Source: Paludibacter sp. (GTDB lineage Bacteria > Bacteroidota > Bacteroidia > Bacteroidales > Paludibacteraceae). From it: a stretch of DNA of 64,000 nt. Below, piece after piece: positions 25,587 through 35,063 of the stretch (positions are counted from its first letter, which is position 1; the number at the start of each line of letters is the position of its first letter). The translations under genes were made by a program, and so were the position numbers. Under the pieces are notes generated by a model. It was not told where the DNA came from. It saw nothing but the letters and a program-made list of their open reading frames with translations, and ran no database searches. The DNA lies in contig JAFLKK010000001.1 of the NCBI GenBank assembly GCA_019163375.1, positions 124,283 to 188,282 of the forward strand, written 5' to 3'.

Positions 25587-26708
25587 CTATTTGAAGAACG
25601 CTACCACTTTTTCAAAAACGGCATTGAATGAATTGTCAACTTCCGTTGAGTTTGTATGTGAGCAGATGGGGAACGGATTCTCATGATTGTACTCAAATGC
25701 AAAGTCCATTTTGGAGATTCTACTATCTGCAATGCCTTTACCCAATGCTTCCTCTATTCCGAAGTATGGCATTACTTTATCTTTTACCAATGATATTCCT
25801 TCCATTCGGGTTTCTAATCTTTTGAAGAACTGTTCTCTTTCGCTCTTGTAGCGCTCCGAGGAAATCATGCTGCAAAATGACTCGAATATTTTATCGCGCA
25901 TAGATGCCAGTTTTACTTTCTCTGTAAATTCATGCAGGTAGTATTGAAACAGACTTTTGTATGCCGATGTATCCATGATGCTGCGCGACTGCCCGAACAT
26001 AGAACTAAAAACGCCACCCCCGCAAAACAAGAATAATTTGGACGAGGAGAATAGATTCTTTGGATTTGAGAACAGTGTTATTTCTGCCAAAAATGCACCG
26101 ATAGAATAGGCAAATATATCAATATTCGTATTTGCTTTAAAGACCGGATGTAAACCTTGTTTTATGTCTCCAAAGAGATGAGTTAGGTCGTTTACCGTTT
26201 GTCGTCCGGAGCGATAAAAACGGTAAGGTTCTTCGCAAACCCGTTCGCTAAAGGCTACGTTGGCAAAACTTAAGCAGCGATCTTCACCATTTTTCTTGCG
26301 GCGGAAATCCAGTATGTCTCTCAGACTGCGCGGATTCGACCAACTCTGAGGAGATCGGTTCACGTGAAATGCTATTGGAAAAAGAATAACTGCTTTGCCG
26401 GTTTCGCTGCACAGATATTCTGCCCATGTTAGATATTTGCTCCAGTTTCGTTCGTTCAATCCATGTAAAATTAGAATTGCTTCGCCGGTCTGCTGTTTGT
26501 CGCTTGGAATAAAAACCGGATAACTAAATTCATTATTCTCGCCTATACCTAAATCGGTTGGATTTACCCACATATTTATATTACTTCTCGACTCAGATTC
26601 ACTTTTAAATTTAAAGAAACGGATGTCAATATTTGATGCATCTAGATGTGTATCAACTCCTATTTGAAATTGGCTGCTGAGCTCTTGATGTCGTTGAGTG
26701 TAATTCAT
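25587..26708 (-). CDS. Alpha/beta-hydrolase-like protein (probable DUF6051 family)
   Basis: A 373-residue soluble protein. EAILILHGLNERNW is the strand and oxyanion-loop entry of an alpha/beta hydrolase; FAYSIGAFLAE (residues of about 200-210) is a nucleophile elbow with Ala instead of the first Gly (AxSxG); a late His candidate lies near the C terminus (ICSHTNSTE). The segment KAVILFPIAFHVNRSPQSW between them is highly characteristic and matches what I recall of the Bacteroidota family DUF6051. Substrate unknown. No signal peptide, so cytoplasmic. Monocistronic: its own terminator follows and the next gene upstream is divergent. Confidence 0.6.
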   Translation of the reverse strand: MNYTQRHQELSSQFQIGVDTHLDASNIDIRFFKFKSESESRSNINMWVNPTDLGIGENNEFSYPVFIPSDKQQTGEAILILHGLNERNWSKYLTWAEYLCSETGKAVILFPIAFHVNRSPQSWSNPRSLRDILDFRRKKNGEDRCLSFANVAFSERVCEEPYRFYRSGRQTVNDLTHLFGDIKQGLHPVFKANTNIDIFAYSIGAFLAEITLFSNPKNLFSSSKLFLFCGGGVFSSMFGQSRSIMDTSAYKSLFQYYLHEFTEKVKLASMRDKIFESFCSMISSERYKSEREQFFKRLETRMEGISLVKDKVMPYFGIEEALGKGIADSRISKMDFAFEYNHENPFPICSHTNSTEVDNSFNAVFEKVVAFFK

Positions 26709-26862
26709 ATTCTTTTATAAATAATTTCGAATGCAAAGTAACTATATAAAACATTTTCAGCCTATTAAGTGTTGAGTTTGATTGTCAATTGGGATAAATA
26801 TGAGAAATATGGGGCTAAATTTCGAATGTAGGGGTGAAAATTTTGACCCTTGGGACGAGATG

Positions 26863-26893
26863 TTGTTTCTTTGAATAGAATAATATACCTTTG
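26863..26893 (+). promoter_or_regulatory. Promoter of the LytTR gene
   Basis: TTG (26863-26865) and TACCTTTG (26886-26893) are 20 bases apart; the chosen ATG follows 29 bases later. Confidence 0.5.
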
Positions 26894-26922
26894 CAACTGC
26901 TTTTCGCAACGTGCTAACAATT

Positions 26923-27780
26923 ATGAACACTAAAATTCCAGCCTATCTTTACGAAAAAAGCAATATCGTTCGGCTGATATTGCTTACTGCAACTTTCGCA
27001 TTGTTGTTTATAAATATTTTTCAGCCATTCGGGTCGCGTGGTTGGTATCCGCATATCTCGGATTTCAAATACTTCTTCTTTTCAAGTTTGATTATTCTAA
27101 CGGGGATGTTAGTGGTGGTAGTGAGCCGTTTGATTATGTTGGCATACACCAAAAAGAACGATCTTTACCTTTGGCAATACTTACTTTGGATTCTGGTGGA
27201 GATAGTTGCTATGTCGTTGTTCTATACTCTTTTTTCGAAATATATTCCGAAAGAAGGTCTTAATAGAGATATTTTGGATATTTTCCGTCAGTCGACCATC
27301 AATACAAGTTGGGTGCTATTGCTGCCTTATGCCATTCTGTGGCTGTACTTTTCGTGGCGTGATAAAAATAACCTGCTTGAAAAATTAGCGAAATCAGAGC
27401 CAAATGTAGAGCTTGCAAAAAAGAATTTAGTTGCTTTTCCCGATGAAAAGGGTGAACTGAAAATATCTATTATGCTCGAAAATCTGCTTTATGTCGATTC
27501 GGCCGATAATTATGCTACTATTCATTATCTCAATAAGTCAAAACTGTCTCATTATCTTATCCGTAATTCCTTGAAATGGATGGAAGAAAATCTGACAAAA
27601 GATAGCCCGTTGGTTCGTTGTCACCGTTCTTATATTGTAAATCTTGATAAAGTAAAAGTGTTGAGAAAAACCAAGGAGGGTATTTTTCTGGAATTGGATA
27701 CGGATAACACACCCGATATACCGGTGTCTAAAACCTATTATGAACGGGTGATGAGTAAATTCTCAAAATATACTGTTTAG
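26923..27780 (+). CDS. Membrane-anchored LytTR-type transcriptional regulator
   Basis: A protein of 285 residues from the ATG at 26923. Four transmembrane helices fill residues of about 15-155 (FALLFINIFQPF, YFFFSSLIILTGMLVVVVSR, LLWILVEIVAMSLFYTLF, WVLLLPYAILWLYFSW). After a short linker a LytTR DNA-binding domain (about 185-285) has LLYVDSADNYATIHYL, IRNSLKWMEENL, and the conserved VRCHRSYIVNLDKV. There is no receiver domain or histidine-kinase partner, so the membrane part may itself be the sensor. The patatin gene starts 68 bases downstream on the same strand and may be a target or co-transcribed. Confidence 0.85.
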   Translation: MNTKIPAYLYEKSNIVRLILLTATFALLFINIFQPFGSRGWYPHISDFKYFFFSSLIILTGMLVVVVSRLIMLAYTKKNDLYLWQYLLWILVEIVAMSLFYTLFSKYIPKEGLNRDILDIFRQSTINTSWVLLLPYAILWLYFSWRDKNNLLEKLAKSEPNVELAKKNLVAFPDEKGELKISIMLENLLYVDSADNYATIHYLNKSKLSHYLIRNSLKWMEENLTKDSPLVRCHRSYIVNLDKVKVLRKTKEGIFLELDTDNTPDIPVSKTYYERVMSKFSKYTV

Positions 27781-27848
27781 ATAGTTTTGAACTGCCATTT
27801 GTATCTGACGTTTTTTTATTGGTTATTCAATCATTCAACAAAAGGGTC

Positions 27849-28658
27849 ATGAATTTAGAAACTATTTTTAAAAAGAAACCCTACAAAATCGGTATCGCGC
27901 TTAGTGGTGGTGGGATAAAAGGTTTATGCCATGTCGGTGTTTTAAAGGCACTCGAAGAACATGGTATCAGGCCGGATATTATTTCCGGTGTTAGTGCAGG
28001 TTCTGTAGTGGGTGCTTTGTATGCCGACGGTTATTCGCCTGATGAGATTGCCGCATTGTTCGAGGATATTAGTTTTCGGCAAATGACAAAGCCACGCATT
28101 CCTTCGAGTGGATTTTTCAAGATGGACATCTTTCAACACTTTCTGACGAAAAGATTGAGAGCTAAAACTTTCGAGGAATTGTCTATTCCGCTTCGAATCG
28201 TAGCTACCAATCTTGATAACGGACAAAGTGTGACTTTTTCCACAGGACGTCTCGTCGATCCCATAATTGCTTCGTGCAGCGTTCCCGTGCTTTTTAGTCC
28301 CAAAATGATAGATGGTGTGAATTATGTTGATGGAGGGGTGCTTAAAAACTTCCCTGTTTCCACTATTCGTGTTGATTGCGAGAAAGTTATAGGCGTAAAT
28401 GCCAGCCCGCTCGTTGCTGCCGAATATAAACTAAGCGTGTTGAGTATTGCCTCCCGTTCCTATCATTTTATGTTTAAAGCCAATATATTACACGATATAG
28501 AATTGTGCGACTTGCTTATTGAGCCGGTTGACATGGGTAATTATGATACTTTTGATGTGGATAAAGGGCGTGAGATTTTCGAACTGGGTTATCTAACCAC
28601 CAAACAATTGTTGACGAACAAACTCGATACGAAAAGCGTTGAATCCAAAATAAACTAA
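27849..28658 (+). CDS. Patatin-like phospholipase
   Basis: 269 residues starting at the ATG at 27849 (ten extra residues in the longest frame look foreign). All patatin motifs are present: the oxyanion GGGIKGLCHVGVLKAL, the nucleophile GVSAGS, and the catalytic aspartate in DGGVLKNFP. These enzymes hydrolyse acyl esters of phospholipids through a Ser-Asp dyad. No signal peptide or outer-membrane domain follows, so it should act in the cytoplasm or at the inner membrane. Close to the LytTR regulator upstream. Confidence 0.9.
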   Translation: MNLETIFKKKPYKIGIALSGGGIKGLCHVGVLKALEEHGIRPDIISGVSAGSVVGALYADGYSPDEIAALFEDISFRQMTKPRIPSSGFFKMDIFQHFLTKRLRAKTFEELSIPLRIVATNLDNGQSVTFSTGRLVDPIIASCSVPVLFSPKMIDGVNYVDGGVLKNFPVSTIRVDCEKVIGVNASPLVAAEYKLSVLSIASRSYHFMFKANILHDIELCDLLIEPVDMGNYDTFDVDKGREIFELGYLTTKQLLTNKLDTKSVESKIN

Positions 28659-28700
28659 GAACCCAAGGCTTTGTAATCTTACTAATTCGTTTTTTTTGAT

Positions 28701-28708
28701 TACTTTTG
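28701..28708 (+). promoter_or_regulatory. -7 box of the aminotransferase gene
   Basis: TACTTTTG, 33 bases before the chosen ATG; it excludes the longer in-frame start at 28706. Confidence 0.5.
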
Positions 28709-28741
28709 TGCCGAAATAATAACAAAAAACACATACAAACT

Positions 28742-29935
28742 ATGTTTCCAGTATCAGAACGTTTGGCAGCTCTTTCTCCTTCGGAAACGCTTGCCATGTC
28801 CCAGAAAAGTAATGAGTTAAAAGCTCAGGGTTTCGATGTGATTAATCTTAGCGTTGGTGAACCAGATTTCAACACGCCGGATCACATTAAGGAAGCAGCT
28901 AAACAAGCTGTTGATAACAACTTTTCTTTTTATTCTCCAGTGCCGGGTTACCCTGCATTACGCAATGCTATTTGTGCTAAGTTGAAGTCGGAAAACGACT
29001 TGGACTATAAACCGGAACAAATTGTTTGTTCAAACGGTGCCAAGCAATCGGTTTGTAACGTGATTATGGCTATTATCAGTAAGGGCGACGAAGTCATTGT
29101 ACCTGCTCCATATTGGGTTAGTTACCCTGAAATGGTAAAGATTGCGGATGGTACTACCGTTGAAGTATATGCCGGAATTGAGCAGGATTTCAAAATTACC
29201 CCTGCGCAACTAGAAGCTGCCATTACTCCAAAATCAAAAGCTATTATTCTTTGTTCTCCATCTAATCCTACCGGAAGTGTTTACAGCAAAGAAGAATTGA
29301 AAGGATTGGCTGATGTGTTGGCTAAGTATCCGAATATCATTATTCTTTCCGACGAAATTTACGAGCATATCAACTATTTGGGTACCCACGAAAGTATTGC
29401 TCAGTTTGAAAATGTTCGCGACCGTGTGGTGATTATCAACGGTGTTTCTAAAGGATATGCCATGACAGGCTGGCGCTTGGGTTGGATTGCTGCTCCAAAA
29501 TGGATAGCTGCTGCTTGCAATACTCTGCAAGGTCAATATACTTCAGGTCCATGTTCTATTACTCAAAAAGCAGCTGAAGCGGCTTATACCGGGGACCAGA
29601 CTTGTGTAGAAACTATGCGTGTAGCATTCGAGCGTCGCAAGAAACTTGTGGTTGATTTGGCTCGTCAAATTCCGGGTTTGAAAACCAACGATCCTCAGGG
29701 TGCGTTTTATGTTTTCCCTGATTGCAGTTCTTACTTTGGTAAATCGTACAATGGACGAGTTATTGAAAAATCAGGCGACCTGGCTATGTATTTATTGGAA
29801 GAAGGCCACGTGGCTTGTGTAGGTGGTGATGCTTTTGGTGCTCCGAACTGCATTCGCATGTCGTATGCTACTTCGGACGAGAACCTGGTAAAAGCATTTG
29901 GATGGATTAAAGAAGCATTGGCTAAATTGAGCTAA
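28742..29935 (+). CDS. aspC: Pyridoxal-phosphate aspartate aminotransferase (class I)
   Basis: 397 residues from the ATG at 28742. Class I/II fold: INLSVGEPDFNTPDHI at the substrate site, KQSVCNVIMAI, PAPYWVSYPEM, CSPSNPTGSVYS, SDEIYEHINY, and the PLP lysine in NGVSKGYAMTGWRLGW. The sequence is of the thermophile/Bacillus-type aspartate aminotransferase (1b) group, moving the amino group between aspartate and 2-oxoglutarate; some members also use prephenate. Cytoplasmic, monocistronic with promoter and terminator of its own. Confidence 0.9.
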   Translation: MFPVSERLAALSPSETLAMSQKSNELKAQGFDVINLSVGEPDFNTPDHIKEAAKQAVDNNFSFYSPVPGYPALRNAICAKLKSENDLDYKPEQIVCSNGAKQSVCNVIMAIISKGDEVIVPAPYWVSYPEMVKIADGTTVEVYAGIEQDFKITPAQLEAAITPKSKAIILCSPSNPTGSVYSKEELKGLADVLAKYPNIIILSDEIYEHINYLGTHESIAQFENVRDRVVIINGVSKGYAMTGWRLGWIAAPKWIAAACNTLQGQYTSGPCSITQKAAEAAYTGDQTCVETMRVAFERRKKLVVDLARQIPGLKTNDPQGAFYVFPDCSSYFGKSYNGRVIEKSGDLAMYLLEEGHVACVGGDAFGAPNCIRMSYATSDENLVKAFGWIKEALAKLS

Positions 29936-29973
29936 TTTGTAATTCTACAATTCATATTTTATATTTATATATT

Positions 29974-30012
29974 CAAGGCGTTGAAATTTTTATTTCAACG
30001 CCTTGTTTTATT
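29974..30012 (+). terminator. Terminator of the aminotransferase gene
   Basis: CAAGGCGTTGAAA and TTTCAACGCCTTG form a perfect 13-bp stem followed by a T-rich tail. Confidence 0.88.
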
Positions 30013-30036
30013 TTATAGTAATTTGTAAAACTATTC

Positions 30037-30977
30037 ATGATGAAACAATTATTGTTTAAAAATGGTGATGTGTTGCCCAATTTAGGGCTTGGTACCTGGC
30101 TGTCCAAAAGAAATGAAGTGTATGATGCGGTGATTGCTGCGTTGAAGTGCGGTTACCGACATATTGATTGTGCTTACATCTACGGCAACGAAGCTGAGAT
30201 TGGTAAGGCACTGCAATTTGCATTCGAAACGGGTATTGTAAGACGTGAGGAACTTTTTATCACGTCCAAACTTTGGAACAGCGACCATGCGCCTGAGCGT
30301 GTTGAATTGGCTATTCGCAGGTCATTGAAAGATTTGCAGCTGGATTATCTTGACTTGTATTTAATTCACTGGCCGATTGCTTTTAAAACTGGGCACGAGC
30401 AGGCTAAGACTGCTGATGATTTGATTTCGCTGGATGAAATGCCGCTTATAGAAACATGGAAAGCCTTTGAGGAAATTCAAGAAACAGGCCTTACAAAACA
30501 TATTGGTGTGTCTAACTTCAATATCCCTAAATTAAAGCAACTGATAACCAATGCTACGATTGTTCCCGAAGTAAATCAGGTGGAGTTGCATCCTTTCTTG
30601 GTCAGCAAGATTTGGTGGACTACTGTGCCGGGAATAATGTTTTGCTAACGGCTTATTCGCCTTTGGGTAGTCATCATTTGATAAATAGTCAGGCAGGATT
30701 AACGCGTGAAAAGGTGGTGATAGAGATGGCTGACCGAAATAATTGCACTCCGGCGCAGATTCTTTTGGCCTGGGGGATGCAGAGAGGTATTTCGGTAATT
30801 CCAAAGTCGACGAATGCAGAACGGATTAAAGAGAATTTTGAATCGGTTAATGTTCGATTGAGTGCTGCTGACTTTGACCAAGTGAGTGGATTAGAACGGA
30901 ATTACCGCAATTCCGTTGCGGCTTTTTGCGTACTGCCCAATGGAAGTTATACAGCCAAAAGTATTTGGGAGGAATAG
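30037..30977 (+). pseudogene. Aldo/keto reductase interrupted by a one-base frameshift
   Basis: The first frame (30037-30648) carries the N-terminal two thirds of an AKR barrel: LGLGTWLSK, the catalytic DCAYIYGNEAEIG (Asp and Tyr), ITSKLWN (Lys) and LIHWP (His), then HIGVSNFN and EVNQVELHPFL. The rest continues in the next frame with DLVDYCAGNNVLLTAYSPLG, RGISVIPKST and the C-terminal YRNSVAAF. Restoring one base at about 30600 joins PFL to SQQDLVDYC and gives a normal 313-residue enzyme. All four catalytic residues lie before the break. It is either a recent pseudogene or a sequencing error. The family reduces aldehydes with NADPH; the substrate is unknown. Confidence 0.85.
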
Positions 30978-30989
30978 TTGTGGTTGGAA

Positions 30990-31757
30990 TTATTTTGTAG
31001 ATTCCAAGGCTCTTAAGAATTCCTTCCCTGTTTTATAGGTGGTTTTTCGCAGAATTCGATGAAAAGCCACTCGTAGGCAGTTGGGTGTTTTTCCGGTAAG
31101 ATGCGCCACGTTTTCTATGGACATTTTTAAAGAAAAATAGCCGCAGAGTACAATCTCGCTATTGGATAATTGAGGGTATGCTTGGGTAAGCAAGTCGATT
31201 CGATCTTCACCTACCACTTTTACCTGATCGTTTCGGGTGGGTTTGTTTTTGGTTACTTCGTCAAGTATGTTCGAAATAATCATTTGTTCTAATGCTTCTT
31301 TTCCCGGTTTGTTCAGATAGGGTTTCAGGCGAAGTGCTTCGCGTTTATAGGCTTGCGAGAGTTCGTTAAGAATGTCCTGACTGTGCAGAAACGTTTCCTT
31401 GAATTGAATAAGTATCCAGTTTGGGTAATCGGGGAATAGGCAGGCATTCATGTCGACGCTCGCAATGGTTTTGTCGAAACGACGAAGAAGAATTTCTTTG
31501 TCGGTGATTGTTTTGTTCTTTTTTATGTTGTCTATCAATTCGTTGGCACGGTGATAGTCGATTATCATATTTTTGATATTTTGTTTATCAAAGATAAAAT
31601 CCTCCTGAGTAGAAGCTTTAAAAAAGCGGATGGCTTGCTCGTTTACCTCCACGATAATCCCGTTTTTATCAATAATCAACGCACATGTAGGCATCCATTG
31701 AAAGATGGATGATAATGATTCTGGTTGATTTTTAGTGTTTAGGGAGTCTGAAACCAT
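30990..31757 (-). CDS. PAS-domain regulator with LuxR-like HTH
   Basis: A 255-residue cytoplasmic protein. Residues of about 15-120 form a PAS domain (WMPTCALIIDKNGIIVEVNE, a cofactor or ligand sensor), followed by a helical linker of about 60 residues and a C-terminal helix-turn-helix (about 195-250: LSNSEIVLCGYFSLKMSIENVAHLTG, shown across the motif, and NCLRVAFHRILRK) similar to the atypical LuxR/GerE HTH used by Bacteroidota. It looks like a one-component transcription regulator without receiver or kinase. The pgk terminator lies upstream, so it has its own promoter, which I could not identify. Confidence 0.72.
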   Translation of the reverse strand: MVSDSLNTKNQPESLSSIFQWMPTCALIIDKNGIIVEVNEQAIRFFKASTQEDFIFDKQNIKNMIIDYHRANELIDNIKKNKTITDKEILLRRFDKTIASVDMNACLFPDYPNWILIQFKETFLHSQDILNELSQAYKREALRLKPYLNKPGKEALEQMIISNILDEVTKNKPTRNDQVKVVGEDRIDLLTQAYPQLSNSEIVLCGYFSLKMSIENVAHLTGKTPNCLRVAFHRILRKTTYKTGKEFLRALESTK

Positions 31758-31811
31758 AAGAGCAATTGTCTGTGAAACTAATTTTTCAGCACATTCTTTT
31801 GGTAGAAATTA

Positions 31812-31842
31812 AACGGAGTGCAACGCTATGTTACACTCCGTT
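31812..31842 (-). terminator. pgk terminator
   Basis: AACGGAGTG and CACTCCGTT, extended inside by AAC/GTT around one C/A mismatch, form a stem 22 bases after the pgk stop, with AATTT on the minus strand. Confidence 0.72.
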
Positions 31843-31864
31843 AAATATATAAAATTCTATTCTC

Positions 31865-33121
31865 TTAGAATCCACGGATAGCTTCGATACCCGGAAGAAC
31901 TTTACCTTCCATGTATTCCAACATCGCACCACCACCGGTAGAAACATAGCTAACTTTGTCAGCCAAATTGTTTTTGTTGATAGCAGCTACTGAGTCACCA
32001 CCGCCAATCAATGAGAAGGCACCGTTAGCAGTTGCGGTTGCTACAGCGTGAGCGATAGCTGTTGTTCCTTTTGCGAATTTTTCCATTTCAAAAACGCCCA
32101 TTGGACCATTCCAAAGTACTGTTTTTGAGTTGGCGATTACATCGCTGAAAGTTGCAATTGTTTCATCAGCAATATCCAATCCCATCCATCCGGCAGGAGT
32201 TTCGTCGGTTTTAGAGATATTGGTGTTTGCATCTGCTGCAAATTTATCAGCATTTACAGCATCAGTAGGGATATAAACGTTTACACCTTTTGCTTTTGCT
32301 TTGTTCAAAATTTCAAGTGCAAGATCAAGCTTGTCTACTTCGCAAAGTGAGTTACCTATTTCTCCGCCTTGAGCTTTGATGAACGTGTACGTCATACCAC
32401 CACCAATGATAAGGTTTTGAACGCGGTCAAGCAAGTTTTCGATAATCATGATCTTATCAGAAACTTTAGCGCCACCCATGATAGCAGTAAAAGGAGCCTT
32501 AGCTTCTTTCAATACTTTGTCCATCGCAATTAATTCGCTGTTGATAAGGAATCCGAACATTTTGTTTTCGGTAGCGAAATATTCAGCAATAACTGCAGTA
32601 GAACCGTGAGCACGGTGAGCAGTTCCAAATGCATCGTTTACATAAACATCAGCGTAACCTGCCAATTTTTTCGCAAATTCTTTTTGTTTTGCTTTCAATG
32701 CTTTTTTAGCTTCTTTCTTTTCTTCTTCAGTAGCAAATTCGCCACGTGGTTTACCCTCTTCTTCTTCGTAGAAACGTAGGTTTTCCAACAAAAGAACTTC
32801 GCCTGCTTTTAACGCTGCTGCTTGAGCATCAGCATTTGCACAATCTTCAGCAAATTGAATTTTCATACCCAAACGGTCTTCAACAGCTGAGATGATTTGT
32901 TTCAATGAAAATTTAGGATCTGGATTTTGTTTTGGACGACCCATGTGCGACATCAAAATTACTGAACCGCCATCCGCAAGAATTTTCTTAATGGTTAGCA
33001 ATGCTCCACGAATACGGGTATCGTCGGTAACGACACCAGTTTCTTTGTTCAAAGGAACATTAAAGTCCACACGAACGATTGCCTTCTTTCCGGCAAAATC
33101 AAATTTGTCAATTGTTTGCAT
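31865..33121 (-). CDS. pgk: Phosphoglycerate kinase
   Basis: A 418-residue enzyme with [34 protein letters not shown], the [16 protein letters not shown] substrate loop, [17 protein letters not shown] and the C-terminal nucleotide motif [10 protein letters not shown]. Length is slightly above the usual 395 because of a lysine/glutamate-rich insertion at about residues 125-145 ([18 protein letters not shown]), which is common in Bacteroidota. It forms ATP from 1,3-bisphosphoglycerate in glycolysis. Monocistronic, divergent from mdh. Confidence 0.97.
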   Translation of the reverse strand: MQTIDKFDFAGKKAIVRVDFNVPLNKETGVVTDDTRIRGALLTIKKILADGGSVILMSHMGRPKQNPDPKFSLKQIISAVEDRLGMKIQFAEDCANADAQAAALKAGEVLLLENLRFYEEEEGKPRGEFATEEEKKEAKKALKAKQKEFAKKLAGYADVYVNDAFGTAHRAHGSTAVIAEYFATENKMFGFLINSELIAMDKVLKEAKAPFTAIMGGAKVSDKIMIIENLLDRVQNLIIGGGMTYTFIKAQGGEIGNSLCEVDKLDLALEILNKAKAKGVNVYIPTDAVNADKFAADANTNISKTDETPAGWMGLDIADETIATFSDVIANSKTVLWNGPMGVFEMEKFAKGTTAIAHAVATATANGAFSLIGGGDSVAAINKNNLADKVSYVSTGGGAMLEYMEGKVLPGIEAIRGF

Positions 33122-33430
33122 GTTGTTATATTATTGAAGTTAGATATTCTGAAGTAACAATTCGCTAAAAAATGATAAAAGTCTAATCAGTAAAAGCTTT
33201 GGTGCCTTTCAAATTTAAAAGAAGACAGAACTTCGGTTCATTTTTTCGACCACAAAGGTACAAAAAAACTTATACAAATTGACCGTTTTTATGTAACACA
33301 TTTTTAATCTAAAAAACCGATTTTTATTTATAAAATTATTAAAGAAATTTTTCTTTAATCGATTTATATATGTATCTTTGCCTTGAAATTTGAAAAAAGA
33401 TAATTCGAACTTTAAAAATAAATTATTATT
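33122..33430. promoter_or_regulatory. Divergent pgk/mdh promoter region
   Basis: Minus-strand TACCTTTG at 33253-33260 serves pgk (leader about 125 bases) and plus-strand TATCTTTG at 33373-33380 serves mdh (leader about 45 bases). The -33 elements are weak. No other feature was found in this stretch. Confidence 0.5.
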
Positions 33431-34372
33431 ATGTCAAAAGTAACCGTAGTAGGTGCCGGAAATGTAGGTGCCACATGTGCAAATGTTTTGTTATTCAATG
33501 AAGTGGCTGACCAGGTAGTTATGCTCGATGTTAAAGAAGGTATCGCTGAAGGTAAAGCTTTGGATATGCTTCAAACTGCTTCATTGTTAGGTTTCGATTC
33601 TACCATTGTTGGTTGTACTAACGATTATGCTCAAACTGCAGATTCTGATGTTGTGGTTATCACTTCAGGTATTCCTCGTAAACCGGGTATGACTCGTGAA
33701 GAATTGATTGGCGTAAATGCAGGTATTGTAAAAAGTGTTGCCGGAAATATTTTGAAATATTCTCCAAATGCAATTATTGTAGTGGTAAGTAACCCTATGG
33801 ATACAATGACATATTTGGCATATAAATCATTAGGCCTACCAAAAAACAAAGTGATTGGTATGGGTGGAACATTGGATAGCTCACGTTTCAAATGCTATTT
33901 AAGCAAAGCAATGAATGCTAACCCAACAGAAGTTGAAGGTTTGGTTATCGGTGGTCACGGTGATACTACTATGATTCCTTTGACTCGTTTTGCTTCTTAC
34001 AAAGGTCGTCCAGTAGCTGATGTACTTGATGCAGAAACATTAGCAAAAGTGGTTGCTGATACTATGGTAGGTGGTGCTACTTTAACCGGTTTATTGGGTA
34101 CTTCGGCATGGTATGCTCCGGGTGCTGCTGCTGCTTACCTGGTTGAATCAATTATTCACGATCAAAAGAAAATTATTCCTTGCTGTACTTATCTTGAAGG
34201 TGAATATGGTCAAAGCGATATTTGTATCGGTGTGCCTGTAGTGATTGGTAAAGATGGAATTGAAGAAATTATCGATTACAAACTAAATGCTGAAGAAGCT
34301 GCATTGTTTGCTAAAAGTGCTGCTGCAGTACGTGCTACAAACGATGTGTTGAAAGAAATCAACGTATTGTAA
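33431..34372 (+). CDS. mdh: Malate dehydrogenase
   Basis: 313 residues; an LDH-like malate dehydrogenase. VTVVGAGNVGATCAN is the NAD-binding Rossmann loop, MLDVKEGIAEGKALDM holds the acidic ribose-binding residue, ITSGIPRKPGMTREEL has the Arg that selects oxaloacetate over pyruvate, and VIGGHGDTTMIPL contains the catalytic His. It interconverts malate and oxaloacetate; in a propionate fermenter it runs in the reductive direction towards succinate. Own promoter, terminator after it. Confidence 0.95.
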   Translation: MSKVTVVGAGNVGATCANVLLFNEVADQVVMLDVKEGIAEGKALDMLQTASLLGFDSTIVGCTNDYAQTADSDVVVITSGIPRKPGMTREELIGVNAGIVKSVAGNILKYSPNAIIVVVSNPMDTMTYLAYKSLGLPKNKVIGMGGTLDSSRFKCYLSKAMNANPTEVEGLVIGGHGDTTMIPLTRFASYKGRPVADVLDAETLAKVVADTMVGGATLTGLLGTSAWYAPGAAAAYLVESIIHDQKKIIPCCTYLEGEYGQSDICIGVPVVIGKDGIEEIIDYKLNAEEAALFAKSAAAVRATNDVLKEINVL

Positions 34373-34399
34373 TTGTAGAATTTCAACTTTTTATAAATA

Positions 34400-34436
34400 A
34401 AGGTCGTGATGATTAATTTTATCACGACTTTTTTAA
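34400..34436 (+). terminator. mdh terminator
   Basis: AGGTCGTGAT pairs with ATCACGACTT (one G-T), followed by TTTTT. Confidence 0.8.
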
Positions 34437-34593
34437 TTGTATCTGCTATCGTAAGATGCAGTTAAGCTGTACAAACAGTCAATTTCTTTAAGTGGATAGT
34501 ATGATAATGGTTTTATTTCGTTAATGTATCGCTATTTTATCTAATTTTCAAATTAAATAACATGTATTAACTCATATAATGCTGTAATCTATT

Positions 34594-34601
34594 TATCTTT
34601 G
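34594..34601 (+). promoter_or_regulatory. -7 box of the Fur-family gene
   Basis: TATCTTTG, 28 bases before the start codon. An A/T-rich stretch just upstream could hold a Fur/PerR box but no clear match was seen. Confidence 0.45.
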
Positions 34602-34629
34602 TATTCATTTCATATATAAACCCGAAGCC

Positions 34630-35046
34630 ATGTTTACGACCTTGCAATCACACGAATATTTGCGGAAACATTCTATCAAGCCCTCTGTTCAACGAACAGC
34701 AGTTATGGATTATTTGATGAATAACAGAACGCATCCTACAATTGATGAAATTTACCTGGCGCTAAGTCCTTCTATGCCTACTTTGTCGAAAACAACAGTT
34801 TATAATACGCTGGATATTTTTGTAGAGAAAGGTGCCGTTCGTGCGTTGGTAATCGACGAAAAAAATGCTCGATATGATGTGGATATTTCTGCTCACGCAC
34901 ATTTTATCTGTAAAGGTTGTGGCAAAGTTCACGATATATTTGATTTGAAGCCGAGCTTGTTTCAAATACCGCGCGATACTCCTTTTAAAATTGATGCTGT
35001 GGAAATTTCATACATGGGTTTTTGTGAAAAATGTAAGGGGAACTGA
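34630..35046 (+). CDS. Fur-family transcriptional regulator (PerR-like)
   Basis: 138 residues: an N-terminal winged helix (about 1-80; KPSVQRTAVMDYLMNNRTHPTIDEIY and SKTTVYNTLDIF) and a dimerisation domain with the regulatory HAHFICKGCGKVHDI and the structural zinc CxxC pairs CKGC and CEKC. In Bacteroidota such short Fur proteins with two CxxC pairs act mostly as PerR, sensing hydrogen peroxide through metal-catalysed oxidation, which would suit the rubrerythrin gene in this window; Fur or Zur cannot be excluded. Monocistronic with promoter and strong terminator. Confidence 0.85.
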   Translation: MFTTLQSHEYLRKHSIKPSVQRTAVMDYLMNNRTHPTIDEIYLALSPSMPTLSKTTVYNTLDIFVEKGAVRALVIDEKNARYDVDISAHAHFICKGCGKVHDIFDLKPSLFQIPRDTPFKIDAVEISYMGFCEKCKGN

Positions 35047-35063
35047 TTTTTAAAAAGATATTT

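Noticed and set aside
30612-30977. Separate 121-residue protein after the aldo/keto reductase
   Set aside because: It is the C-terminal third of the same AKR barrel in a shifted frame, not an independent gene.
34560-34600. PerR/Fur box in front of the Fur-family gene
   Set aside because: The area is generally A/T-rich; no convincing palindromic match could be separated from background.
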